Made by a program: the position numbers and the translations under genes. 64,000 nucleotides of DNA from Alectoria sarmentosa (Eukaryota > Ascomycota > Lecanoromycetes > Lecanorales > Parmeliaceae). Below, piece after piece: positions 40,640 through 52,899 of this stretch. The stretch's first letter is position 1. Each line of letters opens with the position of its first letter. The notes under the pieces were generated by a model. It saw only the letters and a list, made by a program, of their open reading frames with translations. It was not told the DNA's origin and ran no database searches. Location of the stretch: the NCBI GenBank assembly GCA_009733775.1, contig WOGZ01000203.1, forward strand, positions 1 to 64,000. The letters are read 5' to 3'.

Positions 40640-43300
40640 TTTTCGATAATTGCAAATACAAAATTATTTAAAAAAATTTAAAAATGAGAGAGAATCTTTA
40701 ATTATATAAAAAAAAATTTCAACGTGTGAATATAAAAGCGCATTGCGATTTTCATAATTTGATTAATTTTTTCATTATTATCATTAATTTGAAAATAATA
40801 AACAATGAAATATAATAACGAAACTTCTAAACGTTGAAAAATAATTTATTAAAATTCAAAAAGAAATTTGCGATCTTTATCGAAAATGATTATTTTAAAA
40901 ATTTCTCAATCGAGCAATTTTAATCGATTAATTAATGCTTCAACTTATTGAGTTATATTTCAAATAAATTTTTTTGAAATGTCGATAATTCGTTTAATGA
41001 ATTTATCAATAATTAACAAGATCGTATTATAAACATTTTTCTCAAAAGTCGATAATGCGAAAATAAAATTAAGGATCAACGTATAAAATGACATAAAAGG
41101 CGACTCTATTAAAAATAACGACTCGTAAAATTAATAACGTCTCGTTTAAAAAACTTAACAATTTGAATAATAACGAATAAATTCTCATAATTGATTAAAG
41201 AGATCTCGAATATATTAAAATGTTGATATGATTTTATAACATCTCTGAAATCTCGAATAATCGTTTTCGTATATTAAATGCAAGATTTTTTTGATCAATG
41301 ATAAGGGAATGCAAAGTCGTTAATAACCTATAATTCTGTCGATGTGATAAATTAAATCATTTTAAAAAGTTTTCAAAATCGAGTTTGATTTTTTAAACAA
41401 AGTTTTCGAAAACGAGTTTAAATTTCTTAATAAGAATTTGAAATTTTTTTTCAATAATTTCGAACTTCTTTTTTTCGAAAAAACTTCGAAAAACGAATTC
41501 GAACTTTTTAATAATGAATTGAGAATTCTTTTCGAAAAAACTTCGAAAAATGAATTCGAATTTAACGAATTAAAAGAATGCGAATACGAATTGAAAGAAA
41601 TTTTCGAATTTTAATTTTTTATTTATTCATGAATAAAAAAAAACATTACGACGTTTTCGTCGAACTTTTCATTTTCATTAATTTAACGCTATAAACGTGA
41701 ATATCATAAATTATTCTTATATCCTTTTATGAAACGATATCGAAAATTATCGAACATTTTCATAAGCGTGCAAGCGAACAAGACGTTTAATTCCGAATAT
41801 TATAAAATAAAGCATTTTTATTTTTAATTGACACTTATTAAACGAAACAATACATTTGAAATGATATATTCTTTTTTAAACTTATGTCTGACTTTTAAAT
41901 TGAATTAACGAAGAAATTGAAAAACTTTTATAAATTTCACATTTATTTTCATAATCGATATAATAAAAATAATCGAATTTTGTTTCATAATATCGAGAAT
42001 AATTAAATAATTAATTTAAATCATTATCGAATATTAAAAAGATTCTATCATATGTCTAATTTTCTTAAAAACTTATATAAATTCGACGATTTCAAGTTTT
42101 ATTAATTAATAATTTTTCTCGACGGAAATGAGAAGTCTTGATAAGAAAAATATTGATTTCATATTAATATAAAAAGATCATTTATCGTGCTCGATCTTCT
42201 TATTGTTTTTGATATAAAAAATCACGACATCAAATCCGAATTTCTTAAAGACATTAAGATTTATTCAAAAAATTCAAAAAGAATTGAAATGTATCAAGAT
42301 ACATATCTTAAAGAGCGTTTTTTATAATTCTTCGAAAAAAGTTTGTTCAATAAAAAATGCTCTCGATAACGCAATCTTAAATGTATAAATCTTATATGAA
42401 TTTTCTTTCATTAACGTCTCCTTTAATAAAATGATTTTTAAATCTTATAAAGATTTAATAAATTAAACATAAAAATGAACATATTAACGAAAATATTCGA
42501 TGAATCTTAAATAATGTTTTAAATCGTCGAGCGTTTATGAATATCGAAGCAAATTAATGACTTTCAATTTTTCTTCGAAAGTTATTAAATTAAACGAATT
42601 CACTTTTTAATCAAAAAGACTCATATTCAAAAATCCTAAAAATGTTTTTTTTGAATTTAAAAACATATTGAATTTAATTAATAAAATAAATAATCGATAA
42701 AAATGAAATAAATGTTTAATTAAAAAGGTTGAATCGCATATAATATCATCAACGTATATTTAAACAAAATCTTTGATTTTTCGAAGAATTTTATCAATTT
42801 GTCTCTGCATATAAGAAATTGAATTTATATTTCTCATTATTAAAATCAAAAATGTCTTTTAATCACGATAATTAATTACGATTTATAAATGTCGATATTT
42901 TAAATAAACTCTTCATTAATAAAAGAATAAAAATGCGTTCAATATTAAAATATGTGAGCATCTTTATAATTTAACAATCACATTTAATTGCAATGATATC
43001 GAATAGACGTCTCGAATTAAAAGATTATTTAAATCTCGAATATCAATAATCGATCTTTCTTTTCTCTTATTAAAAAGATCCTTTTAAATAACGAAAATGA
43101 AATAATTAAAAAATGTCGATTGAGAAGTTCACTTTAAGCGATCTTGTTTATGAAATTTATCAAAAGTTTTATCAACGATATTTCTGTCACGCAATTTCAA
43201 GAGATAAACTTTAACTTTTCTTTCGTTACTTTTTAAACGACTTTTTTAATCATTTTTTAACGAAAATTTCATTTATTCATTTTCGAATATATCGATAAAT
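40640..43300 (-). pseudogene. Degraded gypsy pol: RT, RNase H and integrase
   Basis: On the minus strand, MQRQIDKILRKIKDF is followed by *IYVDDIICDST (active site YVDD at 42745-42756, both Asp kept). Next come HLFHFYRLF and SKKTFLGF, the usual Ty3 RT order (near 42640-42790). The integrase core follows at about 41090-40680. LNFIFALSTFEKN holds the first block, IIFDKDRKFLFEF at 40864-40890 the second catalytic Asp, and YYFQINDNNEKINQIMKI the Glu block, with the Thr-Asp-Gly region changed to Asn-Asp-Asn. Stops replace Trp in *VEALINRL and LLD*EIFK. No product expected. Confidence 0.85.
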
Positions 43301-44391
43301 CCTTCGTTAATTCATAAAGTAAAAAATTCTTCGACGAGATTAATAAAAGATTTTTTAATAATGTTATTTTTATAAATAATCATTTTGTTCGATAATATTT
43401 TTTTCTTCGTATCGAAAATTGAATTATTAATAAAAAAATCAAAAATTATGAATGAAAACATTAAGTTCACGAAATTGATAATTTTCGAAATATTTTACGA
43501 AATATTTGCGAGAAAAAGAAAAACCATAATCGCGATTATAAATGCTTTTTTTAATTATCTCGATTTCTTCGATAAGATTATGAAAATATATTTCGAATTA
43601 AGATCAACTTGAAAACAATTTTCATAATCGATTTTTATGATAACATTTAAACGAAATTTTCGTGAGATCTTCATTTGATGATCAAAATCATTTTTAACGA
43701 GAATTTTCGTTATTTTATTATTTATTATGTGTATAAAAAGAATTAAATTTGTTTAAATAATAAATTTAAATATATAATCACGATCATCAAATAAGAAAAA
43801 CGTAAACGTTTTGATTAACACGAACTTTTCATTATAAAACGAAATTATCGTTATTAAAAAAATTTGAATTTTTTTTCAAACGTATTATTCACGTTAACGA
43901 GCGATGATTATAATCGAAATTTTATAACTTTCGATATAAACTTTTTGATTAATAATGTTTATAAAAATTTCTTTTAAATTAATAAAATCGTTTTCAATTA
44001 ACATATTAATATATAATTCATCGATTATATAAATTTCTCATCGGGCACACGCAAGAACTGCATTTTCTTAATCATCGATTTTCGAAAAATAATACGAGAT
44101 AATTAAGTATTTCGAGATCTCATATTGTGAAAATCCCATTTCTCGAACTTTGAATAAAAAAATTATCTTGAAAATTATGATCTTAAATAAAAGTCTCGTT
44201 AATCAAAAATAATCGATTAAAATAACATTATAATCAATATCAAAATATATATTATTATTTATATCGATTTTAATGAATCTAACTCTTATTATAACATAAT
44301 TTCAACTTCTGAAATTAAATTCAAAACCTTGATTAAAAATAAAGATAATGAATTTCATTATTCGAGAAATTTCAACGGCAGCGGAAAAAGA

Positions 44392-44660
44392 TTTCGATTT
44401 TTTGAGATTAATAAATAATTTCATTGCGATAAAATTGAATTTCTGTGTAAAGAAATGAGATTTCGATTTTTTAAGATTTGCAAATAATTTCATTATAATA
44501 AAATTGAATTTTTGTGTGAAGAAATGAGATTTCGATTTTTTAAGATTTGCAAATAATTTCGTTACGATGAAATTGAATTTTTATATGAAAAAATGAGATT
44601 TCGATTTTTTGAAATTTATAAATAATTTCGTTGTGAAAAGATTGAGTTTTTTTATAATAT
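44392..44660. repeat. 69-bp (23-codon) tandem repeat inside gypsy IV, 4 copies
   Basis: The word TTTCGATTTTT recurs at 44392, 44461, 44530 and 44599, exactly 69 bases apart. In the element's own sense (minus strand) a unit reads MKLFANLKKSKSHFF followed by a Phe/Asn-rich part. The period is a multiple of three, so the repeat would have been in frame, between gag and RT. Confidence 0.88.
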
Positions 44661-44699
44661 ATCTCTTACGTAAATGTTTATAAAGTTTTAATTTGAAAA

Positions 44700-46808
44700 A
44701 AAAAGATTCGTTACAATTACGATAAAAGATCTCGATTTTCATAAATTTTATAAAATGTTGATTATACATATTTGAAAAGTCTTGATTATCGTCGAAATAA
44801 ATCTTATTGTTATTCTCATCCTGATCGATATATTCAAATTTCGAAATATTTTTCGAAATTTCAAAATAATAATTATCAAGGTCTTATTGCTCGTGATCTA
44901 TAAAATTCTCGATTATAAAAACTTGATAAATAACAATCTTTTGAGATTATCGAGATTGAAAATCTGATTATTGTCAAAATTGTCGATCGAGATTAAAATT
45001 TTTATCGTCTCTTTTTGAAAATTCTCGGAATTGATTTTCCGCTTTTGAAATTCTTTATTATAAATGATTTAACGTCGTCGAAACGAACGCATTTGATGAT
45101 AATATAAATTATAATAATTATCGAGACGAAAAGAATTAAATAAATCGAAATTGATCTTGAAATTCTTTTTGAAAATTCGATTAATTTGATTAATCATATA
45201 TTTGTTGCGAATTTGAATAAGCATTTTGAGCGTTAAAAAAATAATAAAAAAATGCTTGATAATCGCCTCGCTATTCAAAAGTTTATTATTGTTATTATTG
45301 TTATTAACCTTGAAACGATTAATATGATCGAAATTATAAATTGTTAAAAAAGAGATTTCGATATTTATCTATTTGATTCTGACGATTTTTTTGAAAACGT
45401 GTTTAACCTTAATTGAATATTTGACGATAAGAATTCATTTCAAATTAAATATTTTTTTTCAATTTCAGAATCTGAATAAAGAAAGCAATAATAATCGTAA
45501 AAGAAAATAAATTTATAAAGATTCATAATTCTACGACAATATCTTAATAAACAAATATCAATTAATTTTTCACGCTATCGATATTTATCGATTTAACATA
45601 ACATAAAATAACCTAAACGTAAATAATAAATTTTCGACGAGTTTTGACGTCGTGAAACGTGTATTTCTCGAAAATAAGATGATAAAAAATCATTTCGATA
45701 AATTTTTTGAATCTTTTAAAGATCGTCGAGCATTATTCTTTCACGTTATTTTTATTGATTCTCAATTTTATTTTTTCGAAATTTGAAAATTTGATAATAT
45801 ATTAAATCAATATCGAGTTTTTTAAAGCGATGTTAAAATTATTATAAACAAATGTTACTCTTTTGACAATAACGAGATCTCAAATCCGTTTCACAAAAAG
45901 AATTGAATTTCGATAATAAGTGTTTTTCTCGATTATGATGACTTCGTTTTTCTCATAAAACTTATCAAAATGAAAATTGAAGAATTTGAAATCGACGATA
46001 TTTCATCTATTATTATTATTATCATTATCATTTCCTTTATCTTCGACATCAAAAAATTTTATCGATTTTGAAGATTCTTATTGATCAGCGAAAAATTGAG
46101 AATTTTGAATAATTATTTGAACAATTTGAGTGATGAAGTCACGAAATTTTTGAAAAGTTATTTGATTGATTATAACGTCTTTTTCCGATGAGATCACGAG
46201 TATCCATTTAAAAGATTGTCGAATGTTAATTATCGATGTAAATTTCGAAAAGAAATTTGAGATTCTTGATTTTGAAGAAATATTCTCAATGAAAAAAGAA
46301 TCATATTTCCTAAAATATTAAATGAGATCAAATTATTATCGAAAATCGTAAATCTTATTATTAAATGCTTTGATTGTTTTTCGAAAAATGAGAAAATTCG
46401 TTGATTAAATGAATGAAAATTCTAACGATTTTGTCGAGAAAACTTTGAATGTTTTCGCTATCGATGTTTGCTAAAATTAAAATTTGAAATAATTCTTGAT
46501 TACATAATCGATGATAAATTCGATAAATTTTGGAATTTCATGAAAATGAGCGTTTTCGATAACAAAAATGAATTAATAAATCTGATGATTGATTTTGATA
46601 AGATTCTCGTGAAGTGATGAAAAAATTAATTTGACGATGCTTTCTCAAAAAACGAAGTTTTTAAAATTCGTAAAAATTAAAAAATAATGGGCGGAAGTTG
46701 AGAATTGAAAAGTCGATGAAATAAAATTCGACGATTTTCAAATAATAACGAAGGATCTCCTAAATCGATTAATGATTAAATAACATTAATATGATGTTAT
46801 TATCATAT
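44700..46808 (-). pseudogene. Probable degraded gypsy gag region of element IV
   Basis: It lies between the 5' LTR (46809-46988, minus-strand sense) and the 23-codon repeats. The only open stretch is 45069-45278 (ends NYYNLYYHQMRSFRRR). I could not find a CCHC zinc knuckle. The assignment rests on position. A PBS was not identified beside the LTR. Confidence 0.45.
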
Positions 46809-46988
46809 TATTATGACAATTTCATGATAAAAGCATATATGCATTATGTGATATATTAAGCTTGATTCTTTTTATAAAAATCTAACTATTTGTAATGCTA
46901 AGCTAAAAACCTTATCAAGGTATTTCCTTGACAACCAAACTGTAATGATAAAACAGATATCTCGCCAAGCTACGTTCTTGTCGTGACA
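46809..46988 (-). repeat. 5' LTR of element IV
   Basis: 180 bp, the less mutated LTR of the pair. It ends GTCGTGACA on the plus strand and is followed by the TAATC duplication. Confidence 0.9.
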
Positions 46989-46998
46989 TAATCACTAT

Positions 46999-47643
46999 TG
47001 TCAAACATTAATATTCTAAAACGACTCTTATAAGTCTTATAGTCGATCGCATATATATATATATACGCATATACAATTCGAAATATTTCGTTCAATCGGA
47101 AAATAAACTCTCACATATATTCATCGATTATGTGTCGATCGATTTTTGATATGCATTAAATAACTTGCAAATAAATTTGTCAAAAAACGATTTTTTATCA
47201 AAAAGTGAAATTTTTTATATGAGATATCGTGGCGAATATGTTCAAAAAAACATAATCGTTTCAAATTTTCGATTTTCATTCTTTTTATTCGATTTTGAAC
47301 ATCGCGAATTTCGAATCTCGTTTTTAAAATTTGAATGTTTATAAAAGATAAGAGTGATGCATAAGGGGTAAAAAATAATTTATAAAATAAAAGTGATTTA
47401 TAAAAGAGAATAATCATTTTCTTTTTCGAATTTTCATTATTTTTATTTGATTTTGAACATCGCGAGTTTCGAATTTTATATTTGAAATTCGAGTTTTTAT
47501 AAAGCGTATAAAAAATAAGAGAGATGCATAAAAATGATTTCACATTAATTATTCGAGGTTAAATTCATTATAATTATTCGACGCTCGATTTATTTTATTT
47601 ATTCGATATTCGATTTTTTTAGAAATATGCGTGCGAAAAGAAA
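46999..47643 (+). repeat. 3' untranslated block of copy C
   Basis: It starts TGTCAAACATTAATATTC and includes the duplicated TTTGAACATCGCGA(A/G)TTTCG segment. It shows that TGTCAAAC is not the LTR start, since the 5' side of copy C has only the 122-bp repeat. Confidence 0.75.
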
Positions 47644-47765
47644 TGTCGAAATTTGAATTACGTGATAGATTACGTGACGAGCGTATGCGCTCGTAATTTA
47701 ATCGCACTTTTCTTTATAGCACTTTTAAAATAATTCAATTAAATGTTTTATATCATATTTTCACA
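47644..47765 (+). repeat. 3' LTR of copy C
   Basis: 122 bp, starts TGTCGAAATTTG and ends ATTTTCACA. The palindrome is reduced to GAGCGTATGCGCTC. It is followed by TATTA. Confidence 0.92.
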
Positions 47766-47879
47766 TATTATTAAACATTGAATTTATAATTTCGATTAAA
47801 TCGTTAAATCGATTATTATTAACGAATATTCGATCATTATTAATCGTTAATCGTTTTTAAAAATTTCATTTAATTATTA

Positions 47880-49720
47880 TTATAATGCGTATATTTATAA
47901 TATTTATTAAATTTATTATATTAATCGTTAAGTTTATCATTATTTTTCCTTCGTCGATATTTTCAAAATTTATTAAAATAAGAATTATGCGAAAACATTT
48001 CGAATATGAAATTATTAAAAAGATATTTGATGATCATAAAAATCTCATTATTTTAAATTTTCGTGATTTATCGTTTGATTTTTTGATGAGAATTTTCATT
48101 ATTTTGTTTATTTTGCGAACTATATTAATAAATTTAATATTTTCGAATTTATAATATATGAATAAACGATCTTTAACAATTTATTTTATATGAATTAAAA
48201 AATTAATATGCGAAATGAATACAATTTTTTTATAAACGATAACATTTAATGTTTTATTTAAACGTTTTTAAAAGTTTATATTTTTCGAGATCGTTAAATT
48301 TATATCATAAAACGAGATTTCGAAAGAGAAATTATTTATTATAAAACACGTTAAATTATTCGAGGATTTAAATAATAAGAAAATCGCGATTATTATAATA
48401 TTTTCGCGTCGATAATAAAATTCATAAATTATAAAACGATTTTTGCGTTTGTGACGATTATGAATTAAAACGTGAAATAAATAAACGTTAAAATTATTTT
48501 CTTTCATAATAATTTTTAAGAGAACATTTATATATAATAATTTGAAAACTTTAATAAAGATAATATTAAGATTTATAAATTAAATAAGATTTTTTATAAT
48601 TTGAAATGATTTTTTGAAATTTGATATCAACATTTTTTGATTTATATAAAGAAATTGAATTTCATTTTTATCGAATCGAATAATAATGTATTTATAAATC
48701 TCAAAAAAAATCATTATAACGTTTTATGTCGATGATATTTTGATTATAAATCGCAATAAAGTCGTTATTAAATGAATCAAAGATGTCTTAAACGTCAAAT
48801 TTTATATGTTAAATTTAATATTATACGTCTTTTATTTGAGCATAATCGTTAAAAGAGATTATTATAATAATATTATTCGTTTAAAACAAAAAGCGTACAT
48901 TATACGCTTTTTCAATTATTTCAAATGTTGAAATCTCATTTTTATTAATATATTATTCGATATTAATCGTAAATTAACGCTCGTCGAAGAGAATTTTATA
49001 ATTTTTAAAAAGTTTCGTGAGAAATATTAATTTATTATAAGTTTTTTTTATATACGTTATATTGAAAACTCATTTCAATATCGCTTATGTTATTTCTTTA
49101 ATTAATCGATATTTAATTAATCTTATTTCAACGCATTAAAATGTGATTATTCGAATTTTTTGATATTTCAAAAATATAATGTATTACGAATTCGTATATA
49201 AGAGCTTTTTGAAGAATTTATTCGATTATATTAATTTTAATTGAATTGAAAATTCAATTCGAAAATTCATTTTCGATTGTTTATTTAATTTAAATAATAA
49301 CGTTATTAATTGATTGAACAAACGTCAAATTATTGTGATATTATTTATTTATAAAATAAAATATATCGATGAAACGCAAATTATTAAGAAAGTTATTTGA
49401 TTTTTTTTTAAATTAACTTTTACGATTTGATGATTTAAATTTCAAAATTATCGTGATTTTTAAAAACAATTAAAACGCAATCGCTTTTATAAAAAACGTT
49501 CAATTTCATATTTATATTAAACACATTTACATCGCTCATCATTTTGTGCGCGAAAAAATCAATGATAATATTATAAATGTTTAATATGTTTTTATTAATA
49601 AATAAATGATTGATAATTTTATCAAAATTTTATGTTTCGATAAATTTGTTATTTTTCGCAATATCTTTAAAATGAAAATAATCTCACATTATTTATTTAA
49701 GATTATTTTAAATCGTTATT
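47880..49720 (+). pseudogene. Degraded copia RT and RNase H (copy E)
   Basis: The RT leader is open at 47885-48154. The active site at 48725-48736 still reads YVDD. RNase H residues run from about 49320 to 49690 in pieces. The minus-strand open stretch 48268-48507 is a shadow. Confidence 0.82.
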
Positions 49721-50840
49721 TTAAAGAAGACGTTTAAAACGCTTAAATCGTTTAAATCGTTTCGTTACTATTATTCAACGCTCTTAATTTCAAAAAAGCG
49801 ATTTCATTAATCTTTATATTTCGAATAATCGATCAAATAATCGATCGAGATCGAAATTATTCGCAAAATCTCAATATCAATTTTGACGTGTTAAAACTTC
49901 GTTATGTTATTATTATATCAAAAGTTGATTTATCGTTATTATAATTATATTCACAAACTTTGCGAATCTTTTTTCGAAACATTTATATTTATGTTCGATT
50001 CAAATTTGAGATTTGCGACGTTATTTAAAAGATCGTTATTATCGTCTTTTCGTTAATCGTTTTAAATATTCTTATCAAGATTATTATATTTATATCTTTT
50101 AAAATCATTATGCTCATATTCTTAAAATCATCATATTTATATTTTCAAACGTTATTGTCATCATTATTATTATGAACATCGTCGTTATACATCGTTCGCA
50201 TGCACGTTATCAATTATTATTATCAAACATTAATATTCTAAAACGACTTCACGAATTTTATAATCGATCGCATATATGCATATATGTGCATATGCAATTC
50301 GAAATATCTCGTTTAATCGAAAAATAAATCTTCACATATATTCATCGATTATGTATTAATCGATCTTTGATATACATCAAATGATTTATAAATAAATTTG
50401 TCAAAAAACGATTTTTCGTCAAAAAGTGGAATCTTTTCTATGTGTCACCGTGGCGGACATGTTTAAAAAAATATAATCGTTTTCAGATTTTCGATTTTCA
50501 CTCTTTTTACCCGGCTTTGAACATCGCGAGTTTCGAATCTCGTTCTTTGAAATTCGAATGTTTATGAGGGGGGGGGAAGAGGGTGATGTATAAAGAATAA
50601 GAGTGGTTTATAAAGATAGAAATGATTCATAAAAAAATGATCATTTCCTTTTTCGAATCTTTATTGTTTTTATCTTTGAACATCGCGAATTTCGAATCTC
50701 GTATTTGAAATTCGGGTTTTTATGAGGCGCATAAAGGGTAAGAAAGGTGTATAAAGATGATTTTACATTAATTACCCGACGTTAAACTTATTGTAATTAT
50801 CCGGCGCTCGATTTTCTAGAAGCATGCGTGCGAAGGTGAA

Positions 50841-50962
50841 TGTCGAAATTTAAATCACGTGACAGGTCACGTGACGGACGCATGCGCTCATAGTTTAATC
50901 GCGCTTTCCTTCGCAGTACCAATAAAGTAATACAATTAAGTGTTTTACATTATATTTTCACA
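50841..50962 (+). repeat. 3' LTR of copy B/E
   Basis: It starts TGTCGAAATTTAAATCACG and contains two CACGTGAC words separated by a short spacer (GTGACAGGTCACGTGAC), better kept than in copy C. It ends ATTTTCACA. Confidence 0.9.
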
Positions 50963-51160
50963 CAAATTTTATATTATATATCGTTTTCAACATAATATCA
51001 TTCAATAAAAAATCTTTCAAATTGTATTTTATATTATGTTTTTTATATTATAATCGTTTATCAATAAAGTAAAATTTTAATAATATTCGTTATTATATAC
51101 ATTATAATCGTATCACAGCAATAAATATATTATTTTAACGACACATAAAAATACATATAT
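50963..51160. other. AT-rich spacer, nothing recognised
   Basis: About 200 bases of almost pure A/T between the copy E LTR and the second III-type end. No repeat or gene seen. Confidence 0.5.
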
Positions 51161-51387
51161 TATTTTGCCCGTTTAATATATTTTAAAACTCGCAATTTTC
51201 GATTAAAGAATTTAATTTATAGCGATTAAATGATGATTCATCATTCGTTATATAACGATTATTTTCCAACTTTAAAATATTGTCAATCCTAAATAAATTG
51301 ACGAGAAACGTTGATAAATATATTATAATTATATAACGATTATATAACGATTGTGCATTAATTGCAACAATATCATATAAACGAATA
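51161..51387 (+). repeat. Second copy of the element III left end
   Basis: About 227 bases match 7684-7910, from TATTTTGCCCGTTTAATATA onward. After 51387 similarity is lost and a different sequence follows, so this is either a truncated relic or the end of a shorter non-autonomous relative. Confidence 0.75.
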
Positions 51388-51808
51388 CTATTTTACTCAC
51401 CTTCGAGGTGCTATATCTAAAAAAAATATAATTAAAAATAATCGTGATTCGATTTTATAATGATTATGAAAAAATTAAGAAAAGGTTATAAGAAGATTAT
51501 GAGAAGGTTATGAAATAAATTTAAATCGTTTTATATGTTTTTTTTAAAACTTATTTTCGTTAATAATTATATAATCGTTTTAAATGTAAAATAATTATAA
51601 AACGATTATCAATCGCCTTATTATTTACGATATAACTTTAAAATAATCGTAAATGATTATCGATTTTTTCACATCTCTTTTATACTTTCAAGGTGATTAA
51701 AATATGATTTTCAATCGTCGCACTTTTTTGCAAAGAACCTTTTTGCAATCTTATATAATCGTTTTACAATTTATAAAAATCATTTAAATATCATTTAAAA
51801 AAATTCTT
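51388..51808. other. Unassigned sequence before the minisatellite
   Basis: No gene. A small hairpin CACCT-TCG-AGGTG lies at 51409-51421, and several ATAATCGTTTTA-like words recur. It may belong to the same element as the III-type end. Confidence 0.4.
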
Positions 51809-51983
51809 GCGATCGCTTAAATGCCCCTTAAAGAAAATTCTTACGATCATTTAAATGCATTTTAGAGAAGATTTTTACGATCATTTAAATGCCCCTCAAA
51901 AAATCTATTGCGACCGTTTAAATGCATTTCAAAAAAGATTTTTGCGACCGCCTAAATGCCCCTCAAAAAACCTTTAACGATCA
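51809..51983. repeat. 34-bp minisatellite, left half
   Basis: About five units of the pattern (G/A)CGA(T/C)C(G/A)(T/C)(T/C)TAAATGC followed by CCCTCAAAAAA or similar. It keeps CCCC runs and so is less RIP-like than the elements around it. It is cut at GATCA by family II and resumes at 59580. Confidence 0.85.
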
Positions 51984-52118
51984 TGTCAAAATATGGAGTA
52001 AAACATTTAATTGTATTGCTTTAAGAGTATTACGGAAGAAAGAGCGATTTATGTACGAGCGCATTAATGTGCGCACGTGACCGTTAAGGCTTGACGTCAC
52101 ATAACTCAAATTTCAACA
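51984..52118 (-). repeat. 3' LTR of family II, complete copy
   Basis: 135 bp. In its own sense it starts TGTTGAAATTTGAG and ends ATTTTGACA. It differs from its partner at about 18 positions, all transitions. Confidence 0.92.
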
Positions 52119-52674
52119 TTCCCTTTCACTCGCATCTTTTTAAATTTAAATTTCAAATTATAAAAATGAAAATCAACGTCGAATAATAAAAATGAATCGT
52201 AACGTCGAATTATAATCGTGAAAATTAACGTCGAATAATAAAAGTGAATCGTAACGTCGGGTTATAATCGTGAAAACATTTCATATTCTTTTATCATCCC
52301 TTATACTCCCTAAAACATTTAAATTTCAAAACACGAAATTCGAAATTCGCGATGTTCAAAATCGAATAAAAACAATGAAAATTCGAAGAAAAGTCGAATT
52401 CGAAGAAAAATCGAAATTTGAAAACGATTATATTTTTTTGAACATGTCCGTCACGATAATACATAAAAAAAATTCCACTTTTTGACGAAAAATCGTTTTC
52501 TGATAAATTTATTTTCAATTCATTTGATGTATATCAAAAATCGAGCAACACATAATCGATGAATATATATAAAAATAAATTTTTCGATTGAATGAAATAT
52601 TTCGAATTGTATATGCATATATGCGATCGATCGCAAGATTTATAAAAGTCGTTTTAGGATATTAATGTTTGATA
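52119..52674 (-). repeat. 3' untranslated block of family II, complete copy
   Basis: This is the reverse-oriented version of the block at 24365-24903. Open stretches on both strands at 52270-52518 fall inside it and are not genes. Confidence 0.7.
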
Positions 52675-52899
52675 ATAATGATTAATAAGATGCATGCAGA
52701 TTGCGATCGATACATTGCGATAATAATGATGATAATAATAATAACAATGATGTTTAAAAACATAATGTTTAAAAGCATAAATATGATAATTATAATAACG
52801 TTTAAAAACATTTAAAAGCATTTGAAAGTCATATTATTAAAGAATTTTCATAAATAATTAGACAAATTCGGCGACAGCGACCTTTTTGATAATAACGCA

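Larger units (their letters stand above)
39498..46988 (-). mobile_element. Complete Ty3/gypsy retrotransposon (element IV)
   Basis: Two 180-bp direct LTRs (39498-39677 and 46809-46988) are flanked by TAATC (39493-39497 and 46989-46993). The domain order on the minus strand is RT then integrase, which distinguishes gypsy from copia. Total length 7,491 bp. It was inserted between the pol end and the 3' block of copia copy C. Confidence 0.92.
32833..47765 (+). mobile_element. Complete copia family I element, copy C (with two nested insertions)
   Basis: It has 122-bp LTRs at both ends and a TATTA duplication (32828-32832 and 47766-47770) in copy B/E. After removing the MITE and the gypsy element with their duplications, about 7.16 kb remains, a plausible length for a Ty1/copia element with long leader and 3' regions. 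It is the best reference for family I structure in this window. Confidence 0.92.
47766..50962 (+). mobile_element. Copia family I copy B/E, 3' part with 3' LTR
   Basis: It resumes exactly where copy B stops (TATTA shared). It covers RT, RNase H, the 3' block (50221-50840) and the LTR (50841-50962, 122 bp). Confidence 0.9.
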
